Below, in pieces: positions 13,158 through 22,985 of a DNA stretch of 64,000 nucleotides. The notes beneath the pieces are model-generated. The model had not been told where the DNA came from and did no database searches. It worked only from the letters and a program-made list of their open reading frames with translations. Every line of letters starts with the position of its first letter. Within the stretch, counting starts at the first letter, position 1. Position numbers and translations under genes: made by a program. The DNA is from Gambelia wislizenii. Taxonomy: Eukaryota > Chordata > Lepidosauria > Squamata > Crotaphytidae. The stretch spans positions 282,700,028 through 282,764,027 of the forward strand of contig JAUMIR010000002.1 in NCBI GenBank assembly GCA_030847615.1. Reading direction: 5' to 3'.

Positions 13158-16100
13158 ATGGCGGAGCAGAGAACAAAGAAGGGTGGAAGGGGCATTGCAT
13201 GGACCCATGCAGAGACTGTTGATTTGCTGGCTCTTTGGGGGGAAGAAAAAGTACAAGAGCAGCTTAGAACATGTCATAGAAATATCGATCTTTTTGAAAA
13301 GATATCTAAAGAAATGCTCCAACGGGGCCATAATCGCACTCCAGAAGAATGCCACACGAAATCGAAAACGATGAGAAAGAAATACCGGGACGTGATAGAA
13401 CATAATTCTAAAAGTGGTAATGATGCTATAACGATGCCCTTTTTTGCAGAACTACACGCTGTTTTAGGGGTGGAAGCCGACATTCGTCCGCCGCGAGTAT
13501 CCCGGAACTCAAACCCGCAAAGAAGGCCGGCGCGCCTTTCGGAAAATGCAACAAACACAGAGGAAACATCTCAAGATAATTCTCATTTTGGTACGTGCTA
13601 ATTTTCCCTATTAATTTAAATACTGTTACTGAAGTATAACTCCAGAAACGCTTGTTCATTAGATGAAAACCGCTGACAATAAATGCGCCAAAACGATCTG
13701 TTAGCTGTTTGGAATGTTAAATGAACTGTTCGCTAAATTTTACACATTATGTACTGCAAATATTAAGCTTGGGTTATCCAGGTGTGATTCCTGTCTGCGA
13801 ACGCACACATTTCATGTCAGAGGATAAGCATTAGAGTATAAATTTCAATGGAAAAAATTTTTTTTCTTGTCATCCGCGCCGCATCGCTATGGCGCATGTT
13901 TAGAATTTTTGTCAAAACATTTTTTTTAACTTTTAGGGCTACACTAATTGGCGATATATTCAACAATCAAGCTATATGTTGACATGCAGCCAAGCCTGTT
14001 TACAATGGCAAACATTTCCTTATATGGAGGTGGCAATCAGCTTCGCCCTCCAGGGCAATAAGCCAGACATTAGCACTTAAAGGACTACCGTATATTCCGG
14101 CGTATAAGACGACCCGGCGTATAAGACGACCCCTGCAATTTTTAAGGGGAAATGCAGAGTTTGTGATATATTCGCCCTATAAGACGACCCCCCTCTTCCA
14201 ACGCATAGCCCCCGCATGCCCCTCCTGCGCTCTCTTCCAGGAGGGAGTGCAGGAGGAGGATGCGGAGGCTGTGCGCCCAAAAGGGGCACGTTTGCCCCTT
14301 CTCCCCACCTTCCTGGAAGGTGGGGAGAAGGGGCGAATCGCGATTTGGCCGCGCAGCCTCTCCATGCCCCTCCTGCGCTCCCTTCCAGGAGCGAGCGCAG
14401 GAGGGGGATCGGGAGGTTGCCCGGCCAAACCGGGCACGTTCGCCCCTTCTCCCCACCTTCCAGGAAGGTGGGGAGAAGGGGCGAATCGCGGTTTGGCCGC
14501 GCAGCCTCTCCATGCCCCTCCTGCACTCCCTCCTGGAAGGGAGCGCAGGAGGGGGATCGGGAGGCTGCCCGGCCAAACCGGGCACGTTCGCCCCTTCTCC
14601 CCACCTTCCTGGAAGGTGGGGAGAAGGGGCGAATCGCGGTTTGGCCGCGCAGCCTCTCCATGCCCCTCCTGCGCTCCCTCCTGGAAGGGAGCGCAGGAGG
14701 GGGATCGGGAGGCTGCCCGGCCAAACCGGGCACGTTCACCCCTTCTCCCCACCTTCCAGGAAGGTGGGGAGAAGGGGCGAATCGCGGTTTGGCCGCGCAG
14801 CCTCTCCATGCCCCTCCTGCGCTCCCTTCCAGGAGCGAGCGCAGGAGGGGGATCGGGAGGCTGCCCGGCCAAACCGGGCACGTTCGCCCCTTCTCCCCAC
14901 CTTCCAGTAAGGTGGGGAGAAGGGGCGAATCGCGGTTTGGCCGCGCAGCCTCTCCATGCCCCTCCTGCGCTCCCTCCTGGAAGGGAGCGCAGGAGGGGGA
15001 TCGGGAGGCTGCCCGGCCAAACCGGGCACGTTCGCCCCTTCTCCCCACCTTCCAGGAAGGTGGGGAGAAGGGGCGAATCGCGGTTTGGCCGCGCAGCCTC
15101 TCCATGCCCCTCCTGCGCTCCCTCCTGGAAGGGAGCGCAGGAGGGGGATCGGGAGGCTGCCCGGCCAAACCGGGCACGTTCGCCCCTTCTCCCCACCTTC
15201 CTGGAAGGTGGGGAGAAGGGGCGAATCGCGGTTTGGCTGCGCAGCCTCTCCATGCCCCTCCTGCGCTCCCTTCCAGGAGGGAGCGCAGGAGGGGGATCGG
15301 GAGGCTGCCCGGCCAAACCGGGCACGTTCACCCCTTCTCCCCACCTTCCAGGAAGGTGGGGAGAAGGGGAGAATCGCGGTTTGGCCGTGCAGCCTCTCCA
15401 TGCCCCTCCTGCGCTCCCTCCTGGAAGGGAGCGCAGGAGGGGGATCGGGAGGCTGCCCGGCCAAACCGGGCACGTTCGCCCCTTCTCCCCACCTTCCTGG
15501 AAGGTGGGGAGAAGGGGCGAATCGCGGTTTGGCTGCGCAGCCTCTCCATGCCCCTCCTGCGCTCCCTTCCAGGAGGGAGCGCAGGAGGGGGATCGGGAGG
15601 CTGCCCGGCCAAACCGGGCACGTTCGCCCATTCTCCCCGCCTTCCAGGAAGGTGGGGAGAAGGGGCGAATCGCGGTTTGGCCGCGCAGCCTCTCCATGCC
15701 CCTCCTGCGCTCCCTCCTGGAAGGGAGCGCAGGAGGGGGATCGGGAGGCTGCCCGGCCAAACCAGGCACGTTCGCCCCTTCTCCCCACCTTCCAGAATCG
15801 CGGTTTGGCCGCGCAGCCTCTCCATGCCCCTCCTGCGCTCCCTTCCAGGAGGGAGCGCAGGAGGGGGATCCGCAGACTGTGCGGCCAAACGGGGCACATT
15901 CACCCCTTCTCCGGAGAGGGGGCGAATCGCGGGTTTGCCTCGGCCGCTGCAGAAGCGCTCGAGCAGCGGCTGCGGCAAACCGCAATGTTCGCCCCCCTCC
16001 TCTTTCTTCCGTTGCTCCCCAAAGGGGGAGAAGGCAGAGGAGGGGGGCGAATGATCTTCAATACACTTTGCTTCACCCCCCTGCCCCATCTCCTGCCTCT

Positions 16101-17684
16101 TCGCTCCGTTTGCGAAGAGGCAGGAGATAGGCAGGTGGGCGAAGCAAAGTGTATCCGGCGTATAGGACGACTGTCAATTTTGGAGGGCACTTTTGAGTGC
16201 TCAAAAGTCGTCTTATACGCCGGAATATACGGTACCTAGTATTCCTTTTTAATCCCTAGGTCTGCAGTAATATTGAAACCACAGAACACTAAAAATATAC
16301 ACGGTATTATACATATGGCAACATTTCTTCATTATTACTTACTGTTGTAATCACTAAAAATTCTTCATATATTATTTGCTTGTGGTCATGTAGCATGCAA
16401 TGATTTGTACATTTACAATGCAGATTATGTAGCCTACGCCTCTTAGGCACATAACCATTATTCCTGTTTTCATTACAACTCTGCAGCTTTTATAAAATTC
16501 CCCTGATGACAATAACAGGCATCTTTTTTTTTTTTTGGTGGACTGCATCTAAAATAATTATGTATGATGAGAATATCATATCTGCTTTTTCATTGAGTAC
16601 ATTTACTTTCTATTTTCCTGTTCCTGAGGTTATAGAACTTATTAAGTCTCTTTAATCTGATCTGCATTGTGTTTTATTACTTTTGCGCCCTATACTGATT
16701 TGAATTTTTACCCTATATACTGTTAAAAAGCAAGTATGTACTCTAGACTCATTATGTGTTCATGTACAATTAAATATGGAATTAACAAATTGATTTGAAT
16801 TCTCTCATTGTAAAGTACCTAAAGTGGTTATCCTTAATGATATTTCTCCTACAACCATATGTATATACCTTACAGAGACACAAATGGCTTCCCAACAAGA
16901 GGACGAAACTCAGATTGTCACGCTAACATTGGAGCCTGTACAACGGTCATCAACTCCTTCACAACCTGAAGAGGCTGATAGTCTGAGTGATCACATGGAT
17001 GAGGAGCAAGCTACCAATTTTGAACTGCTATGGAGTACTCAGCAGTCAAGTGCAAATACTGGTATGTTTGGGGCATTCTATGTATTTCAGGTAGTTTGAG
17101 AAGCTGTATATAATAATTGTGGCAGGTTCAATGTTTTTGATATTTTATTCTTCAATTATATATTCACAGGTAGTCACACCAGTAACCCAACAGCCGCGAT
17201 GTCACCTGCAGAAAGGCTTGCTCAGATAAGGAAGAAGAAGGAAAGAAAATCAATAAGGATAACTGAAGTTATGGATCACTCTTCAAGATTGATTGACAGA
17301 ATTCTGAGTCACTTAGATGGGTTATCAGAGAAAGAGGCTGAGCGCATGGAAAAGTTATATAAAGTAAATTCAGAAAGGCAGGAATTTGAGGAACAGGAAA
17401 GTAGAATGATGGTGGAGGAGCATAGAAAGGATAGAGAAATGTTCGATTCTCACTTAAAGGAACAGACTACTCTAATGGCAGCTATGGTTAAGCACCTAGG
17501 AACACTCACATCTCAGGGTACAGCCATAAGACGAGTAGTAAGAAAAAGAAAAGAACAGGGAAATTCTGCACTCACATCCAGCCCGACTTCAGACCTGCCC
17601 ATAGAGGGAACTTCCAAAAGTGCACATTTGGCATGTTCTAGGCCCGTGCGGAAAATTAAAAAACCAGAGGTCATGAGTCTATAG
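13158..17684 (+). CDS. SANT/Myb-like DNA-binding protein, three exons, 377 aa
   Basis: Exons are 13158-13590, 16876-17061 and 17170-17684, with donors GTACGT and GTATGT and acceptors ACAG and CACAG. Both introns are phase 1 and the total of 1134 nt is exactly 378 codons including stop. Residues about 10-100 form a trihelix/Myb-SANT domain: WTHAETVDLLALWGEE, then a helix with FEKISKEM, then ECHTKSKTMRKKYRD. Residues 145-207 are acidic and Gln/Ser-rich. The rest is a long charged helix likely to form a coiled coil, ending in a basic tail (RRVVRKRKEQ). The layout fits the transposon-encoded DNA-binding partner of Harbinger-type elements, or host genes derived from such proteins. Intron 1 (3.3 kb) contains another transposon. 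The frame is intact, so it could still be expressed. Confidence 0.75.
14088..16232. mobile_element. TIR element with TA target duplication and expanded interior
   Basis: Perfect 26-bp terminal inverted repeats occupy 14088-14113 and 16207-16232 (outer bases CCGTATATTCCGGCG), each flanked by TA (14086-14087 and 16233-16234). Subterminal copies of TATAAGACGAC follow the left end. TA duplication suggests a Tc1/mariner-like non-autonomous element. It sits in intron 1 of the SANT gene. No transposase is encoded; the 2.1 kb interior is almost entirely a GC-rich tandem array. Confidence 0.8.
14210..15900. repeat. 148-bp palindromic minisatellite, about 12 units
   Basis: The marker TCCATGCCCC recurs at 14361, 14509, 14657, 14805, 14953, 15101, 15249, 15397, 15545 and 15693, exactly 148 bp apart, and at 15821 after a 20-bp deletion. 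Each unit holds two near-perfect hairpins, one around CTCCCTCCTGGAAGGGAG and one around CCACCTTCCTGGAAGGTGG, plus a short GCCCGG/CCGGGC stem. Hairpin tips switch between CCTGG and CCAGG among units. There are no stops in five or six frames over most of the array, which creates spurious long open frames on both strands. Confidence 0.95.
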
Positions 17685-18326
17685 GAAATAATGGTAGGCT
17701 TTGTCAAAATAGGATGACAGCATTAAAAAAATCAAGCCATGCTATGCAAGGAATTCTAGGTAGTGTTTAAAATGTGATACTCTTTATCATCACCATACAT
17801 GACACAACCACATCAAGAAGTAGTACATACTTTATCACGTTGTAACATGTAAGTCTAGCAGTAGAAGTAGCTGTACCTGTGGTAAGACCTGTCTTTTCAT
17901 TCCCTGAGTTATAAGTTCCAAGTTTTCTAGAAGAGTAGTTTCAATAGGTAGTAACTTGAATTCCTCTCAAAATGAAATTGTATATTTCTTATACTCCAAA
18001 TAATGCTCTATTTAGTAATGTTCTTTTGTAACACTTGAGGATTTGGGCAAAATAACTATGAGGTACTATACTTTTTAAAAACAAAGGTCCACATACCTCT
18101 TTTATACAAACTTTCCTTTATTTACATTTTAAAAATTATTTTTATAAAAATAAAGTAAGTACTATTCAAGCACCATTCAATTAAAAAAAGATATTTTACT
18201 GCATTGTTTAAATAAAAGAAAAGGTAAAAAAAATAAAGCAGATATATTGTAGTCTAACAAAAGTTATGTTACATAATTTTACAGAACAAATATTTTTCTG
18301 TTCTTATTTTAAGAAAAACTTTCTTT
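17685..18326. other. AT-rich intergenic stretch inside the two-gene transposon
   Basis: This lies between the stop of the plus-strand SANT gene and the stop of the minus-strand gene. It is AT-rich with A-rich and T-rich runs, which may hold 3' UTRs and polyadenylation signals of both genes; several AATAAA-like strings are visible near 18.15-18.23 kb. I see no gene. Confidence 0.4.
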
Positions 18327-19274
18327 TTAATTTTGCTCTAATCTTGCAACTCTTTCTTCCAAAGCTGCTATCCTTCCCTCAAGGCGTGAAGCTGCAATAT
18401 AAAAATAGAAGAAATTTAATAGCACTGCATTACACGAACAAAATGTAATTGAAATCCTTCATTCATTGGTAGATACAGTCATACAAACGTATGCACAGAA
18501 ATTTATACATTAGTTAATGACATTTTTATTAATAGTGCTACATATACCCACCAACATCTTCAGTAATTGCATCCACAAGCTGCTGAAACTGTTCCTGTGG
18601 TAGTGGAATGGGCTGGCGAACTCCTTGATGTTCTGCTGACATAAAAGAAAAAGAAACTTAATTTTTTTAAGGAATTTATCTACTTTAGTAATCAGGGCCA
18701 AAAAAAAAAAAATTGGCATTTTTTTCAATTGTACAGTATAGCATTGCTTTATGTTCCTTTACAATCCAATTACACATTTATGAGTAGGAGCTTATATATA
18801 AGATATTTTTTAAAAAATTATTTCTGTAGAAGCAGTACTTATGAACCTGTATCATAACTCCAATTTACTGATATTCTATTCAAAAATTTTGCATTTGTCA
18901 ACATTGAACAGTAAGAATTGGGCGACACTTACTATTGTTTCCCTATTACTTGAAAGCATGCATCATGGATTTTAAGGGTGAGAAAATCCACTTCCAGCAA
19001 CACCACCCTACAGAGGACACACTGTCTCGACCACTTTTTGGAGTTGTTAGAGCTTTTGAAAAATTGCTATATATAAAATAGTATCCTGTGCCATGGGTAG
19101 CTCTTGTGTAATGTTGTCATTAAACTGCACTACAGTGGTGATAAATTAAAGTATAGCCATCCACTTGTGGCTGAGACAGTATCACCATTTAAAACCAATC
19201 TTGTTTTGAGATTGAGGGTAGGTTAACATATTAACAAAACAGTTTCGCTTGCAATACATTTTCCTTAGTTTTCA

Positions 19275-19318
<44 letters not shown>

Positions 19319-19556
19319 TACCAGCTGCAGCTGCACGATGTGCATGTTGTTGAACACCTCCCTCATGGTCAGAGGAGGAGTCCTGAATGGCCGCCGCACG
19401 ACGCGCACGTCCCCGCATTCCTGTAGCAGAACACAATAATAGGAAGCAATTAAGTTTAACTGGTATTACATAGAAAATCATAGAAGTAATTAGTAAATGT
19501 AAAGCACAGTAGCACCTACCAGCTGGCCGTCTATCCCTCCAATTTGGGCGATCTGC
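18327..19556 (-). CDS. 3' part of a spliced coiled-coil protein gene (5' end deleted)
   Basis: Four minus-strand exons fit together: the end of one exon at 19520 (start lost at the 19556 breakpoint), 19420-19322, 18635-18552 and 18391-18327. All three introns are phase 1, with donors GTAGGT, GTAATT and GTGGGT and AG acceptors. Joined, they give an Arg-rich segment (RPNWRDRRPAG, RGRARRAAAIQDSSS), a Gln/Pro linker (RQPIPLPQEQFQQLVDAI), and a C-terminal heptad helix (RLEGRIAALEERVARLEQN) before the stop. I do not recognise the family. It may be an accessory protein, or the tail of the transposase, of the 12.8 kb transposon. About 90 residues remain. Phase agreement at three junctions makes coding origin likely. 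Confidence 0.6.
19278..19314. repeat. (AT)n microsatellite
   Basis: An uninterrupted run of TA dinucleotides lies in an intron of the minus-strand coiled-coil gene, directly beside its donor site at 19321. Confidence 0.95.
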
Positions 19557-20300
19557 GGTTACCCCTCTGGGCTCAGGGTTCAATCCAGGAGCACACAGAA
19601 GATGCGGACCTTCAGGGGGAACATATCCCCATCCGGCACAGACTGAATCCCTCCTCCTGGTCTCCTATTGACTGAGCAGGAGCACCTCTGCCCTGTCTGG
19701 AATAAGTTTCCATGATCCAAAAACCCGCTGAGAAATCCAGCAGAAACAAAGGGAACACATTTCCCCTCTCTAGTTCCTAGCATAGGTCATCCACCAAAGT
19801 GACCAAAGTGATCTTTGTCCCATAACCAGGCCTGAAAGCAAATGGAAATAGATCTAAATAATCAATGTCATCCAGAAACCTCTGGAACTAGGAGGCCGTC
19901 CCACGCTTCAGTCCTTTGTCTAAAAAAGGAAAGTTGGAGACTGGCCAAGAACTCTCCAGTACACTGGCTCTCCTTAAGACACAAATTTTCTGGATACATG
20001 CAAGCACAAAAACACCTTTCCCAGAGCAATGTGAGAAGACAGTTTTACAGCTGCATCAAAGCTGCAAGCCTATACCTATTGACCTAGGATTAACTCCTAG
20101 AGAACTCAATGGGACTTACTTCCAAGTAGACATAGGCAAGATTAAGCCAAGACCTGGGCAGGGAATGGGTTCTTCCCCCTATGGTAACATCATCACATAA
20201 TGGCACAGTTATGGCTTCCTTTAAAAAATAAATGCCAATGGAGCAGGAGGTTGAGCAAACAAGGTGTGGTGTAAGTGGTATTGTCATATTTCAAGGGAGA
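19557..20300 (-). mobile_element. LINE reverse-transcriptase fragment (CR1/L2 type) and tail
   Basis: On the minus strand, translated with interruptions, it shows FRPGYGTKITLVTLVDD, a degenerate LFLLDFSAGF block (the AFDT motif region) and GDMFPLKVRIFCVLLD, the usual order of a CR1/L2-like reverse transcriptase. Sequence between about 19.9 and 20.3 kb, with CAATGGGACTTACTTCC, looks like an attached tail repeat. The same block is at 57.84-58.57 kb, and a diverged one is at 36.98-37.19 plus 38.75-39.06 kb in copy 2. Confidence 0.65.
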
Positions 20301-20489
20301 GAAAGCCAATATGGGAACTAACACCACTCAAGTGTAAATGTTGTGATGGTGCAAAAGAGTGCTTTGCCATTCTGCTCTCATTCTGAATATGAGAGATGGG
20401 TTTGCAAGCAAAAAACCCACAAACAACTGGCTAGGGTGATAAGCACTCTGGAGAAGGAGAAAAGATTTCACTCCATCTTCTATATGCTG

Positions 20490-20760
20490 TTTCTTCAAGG
20501 ATTTCAAAAAGGCTGTAATATCACGTCTCAGACTCCTCTTCTACAGACTAACCATCCTCAGCTCCCTCAATCATTCCCCATAGTGCTTGTTTTTCAGCAT
20601 TTTTACCATCTTCATCACCCTCCTCTAGACACATTTCAGCTGGACAATGTCCTTTTTGAAGTGTGGTACTTACTCCCAAAGCAGACCAATCACAGCAGAG
20701 TAAAGGGATACCAGTACTATCATCATTGTAAAACCTTGTGTAAAAATCATATTTAATCTC
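20490..20760 (-). mobile_element. CR1 LINE fragment, minus orientation
   Basis: Phrases such as CCTCAGCTCCCTCAATCATT, then TTTACCATCTTCATCACCCT, are the reverse complement of the CR1 C-terminal region. A related copy is at about 41.69-41.90 kb. Copy 3/4 has lost this piece: it jumps at 58797 straight to the equivalent of 22348. Confidence 0.65.
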
Positions 20761-22347
20761 TTTACTGAAAATCCAGATATAACACACTAAAACACATTGT
20801 AGATTTCAAAGCAGAACCCTATCTGGTAGGATTTGCGTTTTCTCACTCTAGACAATAGGGAGAAACATCATGCTCTGGACTGGTTATGCTGGTGAACCTT
20901 CTCAGCAGGACGGGTTGAATTTAAGATGAGTTGGACAAAAAGAGTTATCCATACAGTGATTTTCTTGAATTAGGGTTTTAAAATAGTGATGAACTACCAA
21001 CTGAGGCCACAGTTGAACAAAAACAATGACTATTGTGGTGGGAAGGGGGAAGAACTAATAATCCAGAGATTCTTTGCCCACCCCATTATTCCCAAAGTAG
21101 GAGGTTGCCCTACCTTCGGGAGGGGGGGGCAAGAAGAAACCAGGGATGGCTTTGCCATTTCCTTTCTCTGTACAGCCTGCAGCACCTGGGATTCTTTGCA
21201 GTCTCCCATCCAAGTGCTAACCAAGGCTGCCCTGCTTAGCTTCAGGATTTGGTGGAAGTTGCCAGACCTAACTGACTCGCAATCCAAGAGCCTGTCATTA
21301 GCATTTCAACTTTGCAAACGTTTTTTCTCAAACCCCCATCACTTTGGAAACACCCAGTAACCAGCTGTGTGCTCCTCCACCACCACCATGACCACCACCA
21401 TCACTCCAGAGTGAGTGAGCCTTTATTCATAGGAATGCATGCATTACATCGGAGAGTGGTGGACTATTCAGAAGCTGGATGAACATATTTTGAGAGTACT
21501 GCGGTCCTGTCTTCCTGTATGGTTGGGGGTTAGACTAGATGGTCCTTGGGATCCCTTCCAACACTGTATTGACTCTATGTTGTTATCTGCCTTCAACTCA
21601 TTTCTGACTTATGGTTACACTAAGGCCAACCTAATCATGGGGTTTTCAGGTATGATTTCTTCAGACGTGGCTTGCCTTTGCCCTCCTTTGAGGCTGAGAG
21701 ATGATGGCCAGGGTACATAAAAATACACTGTTCATCAGTCTCCAATTTTGCTAGTTGTTTATGTCACAACTATTGCCACTACGTTCAATGATATATGGAG
21801 ATAACGAATTAAGAGCAACATTAGCACAAAAACTTCAGTAAGTATTCTGCATGGTCTAGTATGGGAGGAAGTCAATGGGGGGGCGACACCATGAGTTACT
21901 AGACGGCTAACCAATCCTAGTGACACCACTGCTTAGGGAATAAGAGTATTTTCATGGTGGGAGGGCTCAAATTTATCCGGAAAGGGATCCAGGCAAGCCT
22001 TGACTGCTCCTGACTTACTACCATTTGATACCAGTCCTCAATTGCTCGTACTTTAATGTCATGAAGAATGCTCCTGTTTTACTCTTATTTGGTATCAGCA
22101 GGAGAGCCAAAGTGTGGAGAAGCAGGAGCTGCTGCTTGAGTACCGTACTCCCTCCACGGAAGTGACCCACAGGTGACTGGGACCACCTAGAGCATAGAAA
22201 AGCCCAACATGGCACAGGCTTGCCTGTAAGTCCCTCCAAGACAGCCACAGGCTGAAAGACTGAGATTGTTGGTACAAGTCCTTCAGCCCCTCACATTTCT
22301 CCCATACTCGAAATTGCCAGAAAAGCTCAAGAGTGTATTACCATATA
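20761..22347. other. Repeat-derived spacer between copies 1 and 2
   Basis: Most of this stretch has no recognisable gene. A tRNA-derived SINE remnant in minus orientation lies at about 21.58-21.72 kb (CAACTCATTTCTGACTTATG, then a block around GGGGTTTTCAGG). The interval is missing between copies 3 and 4, where 20.53 and 22.35 kb equivalents are joined. Confidence 0.45.
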
Positions 22348-22754
22348 GGGTTGGGCAGGTCAGACTCGAGCTTCTCAATTCTGACTAAGGAATCTTGATT
22401 CCACAGGCCAAAACAGCAACTTTTCTGAATGCCGGCAAACTCCTAGGCAAGGCAGTCTTTTCAGCATAGGTTGTTGGGGGATAGGTTCTTATCTTTGGTC
22501 ACAAGAGCCCCCCGTTCTTCCCTGCAGGTTCTGAGTCTCTCCTTCTGCCCTGCAAATCCTCTTCACTGTGGTCTTCAAAACACAACAGAACTTGTCATTG
22601 TGCATTATGTTGCTTTGATATGAGAAACAGAGGACCTGCACTTCTCAAATGAAAAGAAGGATTGGAGTTAGGATTGGAAGACTCCTCTCCTTCCTCAAAG
22701 TTTTGATGTAGACCTCATCTCAAAAGGAAGGCAAGGCACATTTACTCAGAAATG

Positions 22755-22985
22755 TATTGCCCTTGTGTTTCTCCAACTCTTTTCTGGCTCATGGCAACTG
22801 TAAGGTGAACTTATCATGGGGTTTTCTAGGCAAGATTTGTTCAGAGGGGGTCTCAGCCTTCCTCTGAGGCTGAGAGAGTATCACTCACTCGAGGTCACCC
22901 AGTGGGTTCAATGTCCAAGCAGAATACGAATTCTGATCTTCAGAGTCATAGTCCAGTGCAAAAACCTCTACACCACACCAGCTCT
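22755..22985 (-). mobile_element. tRNA-derived SINE, minus orientation
   Basis: Blocks GGGGTTTTCTAGGCAAGATT, GAGGTCACCCAGTGGGTT and CAGAGTCATAGTCCAGTGC are the reverse complement of a common lizard tRNA-related SINE (the plus form is at 31.54 kb). The copy at 59.20-59.43 kb is almost identical, confirming the copy 2/copy 4 relationship. Confidence 0.7.

Larger units (their letters stand above)
12828..19556 (+). mobile_element. DNA transposon carrying two convergent spliced genes
   Basis: The block is absent from copy 3: both copies read CTCGACCAA up to the junction (12828 here, 57127 in copy 3), then diverge until the shared LINE at 19.56 kb. Its left end, GGCCCCATTTACACGGCAAA, matches the inverted right end of an element at 35551 in copy 2, so it is a repeat terminus and not random DNA. 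It carries a plus-strand SANT/Myb-like gene and a minus-strand coiled-coil gene pointing toward each other. SANT-like accessory proteins are known from PIF/Harbinger transposons, so that superfamily is the first guess. No DDE transposase is visible and the right terminus has been deleted, together with about 700 bp of host DNA kept in copy 3. Confidence 0.6.

Noticed and set aside
14210..15900. CRISPR array suggested by regular spacing
   Set aside because: Units are contiguous and near-identical over 148 bp with no variable spacers, and the DNA is vertebrate.
14077..15985. Long minus-strand open frames across the same array
   Set aside because: Same cause: palindromic units make both strands look alike. 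No independent coding evidence.
14163..16130. Long plus-strand open frames (655, 612 and 427 codons) with Pro/Arg/Gly-rich repeats
   Set aside because: They are products of the stop-free 148-bp minisatellite; overlapping frames of similar length exist on both strands and no splice or start context supports them.
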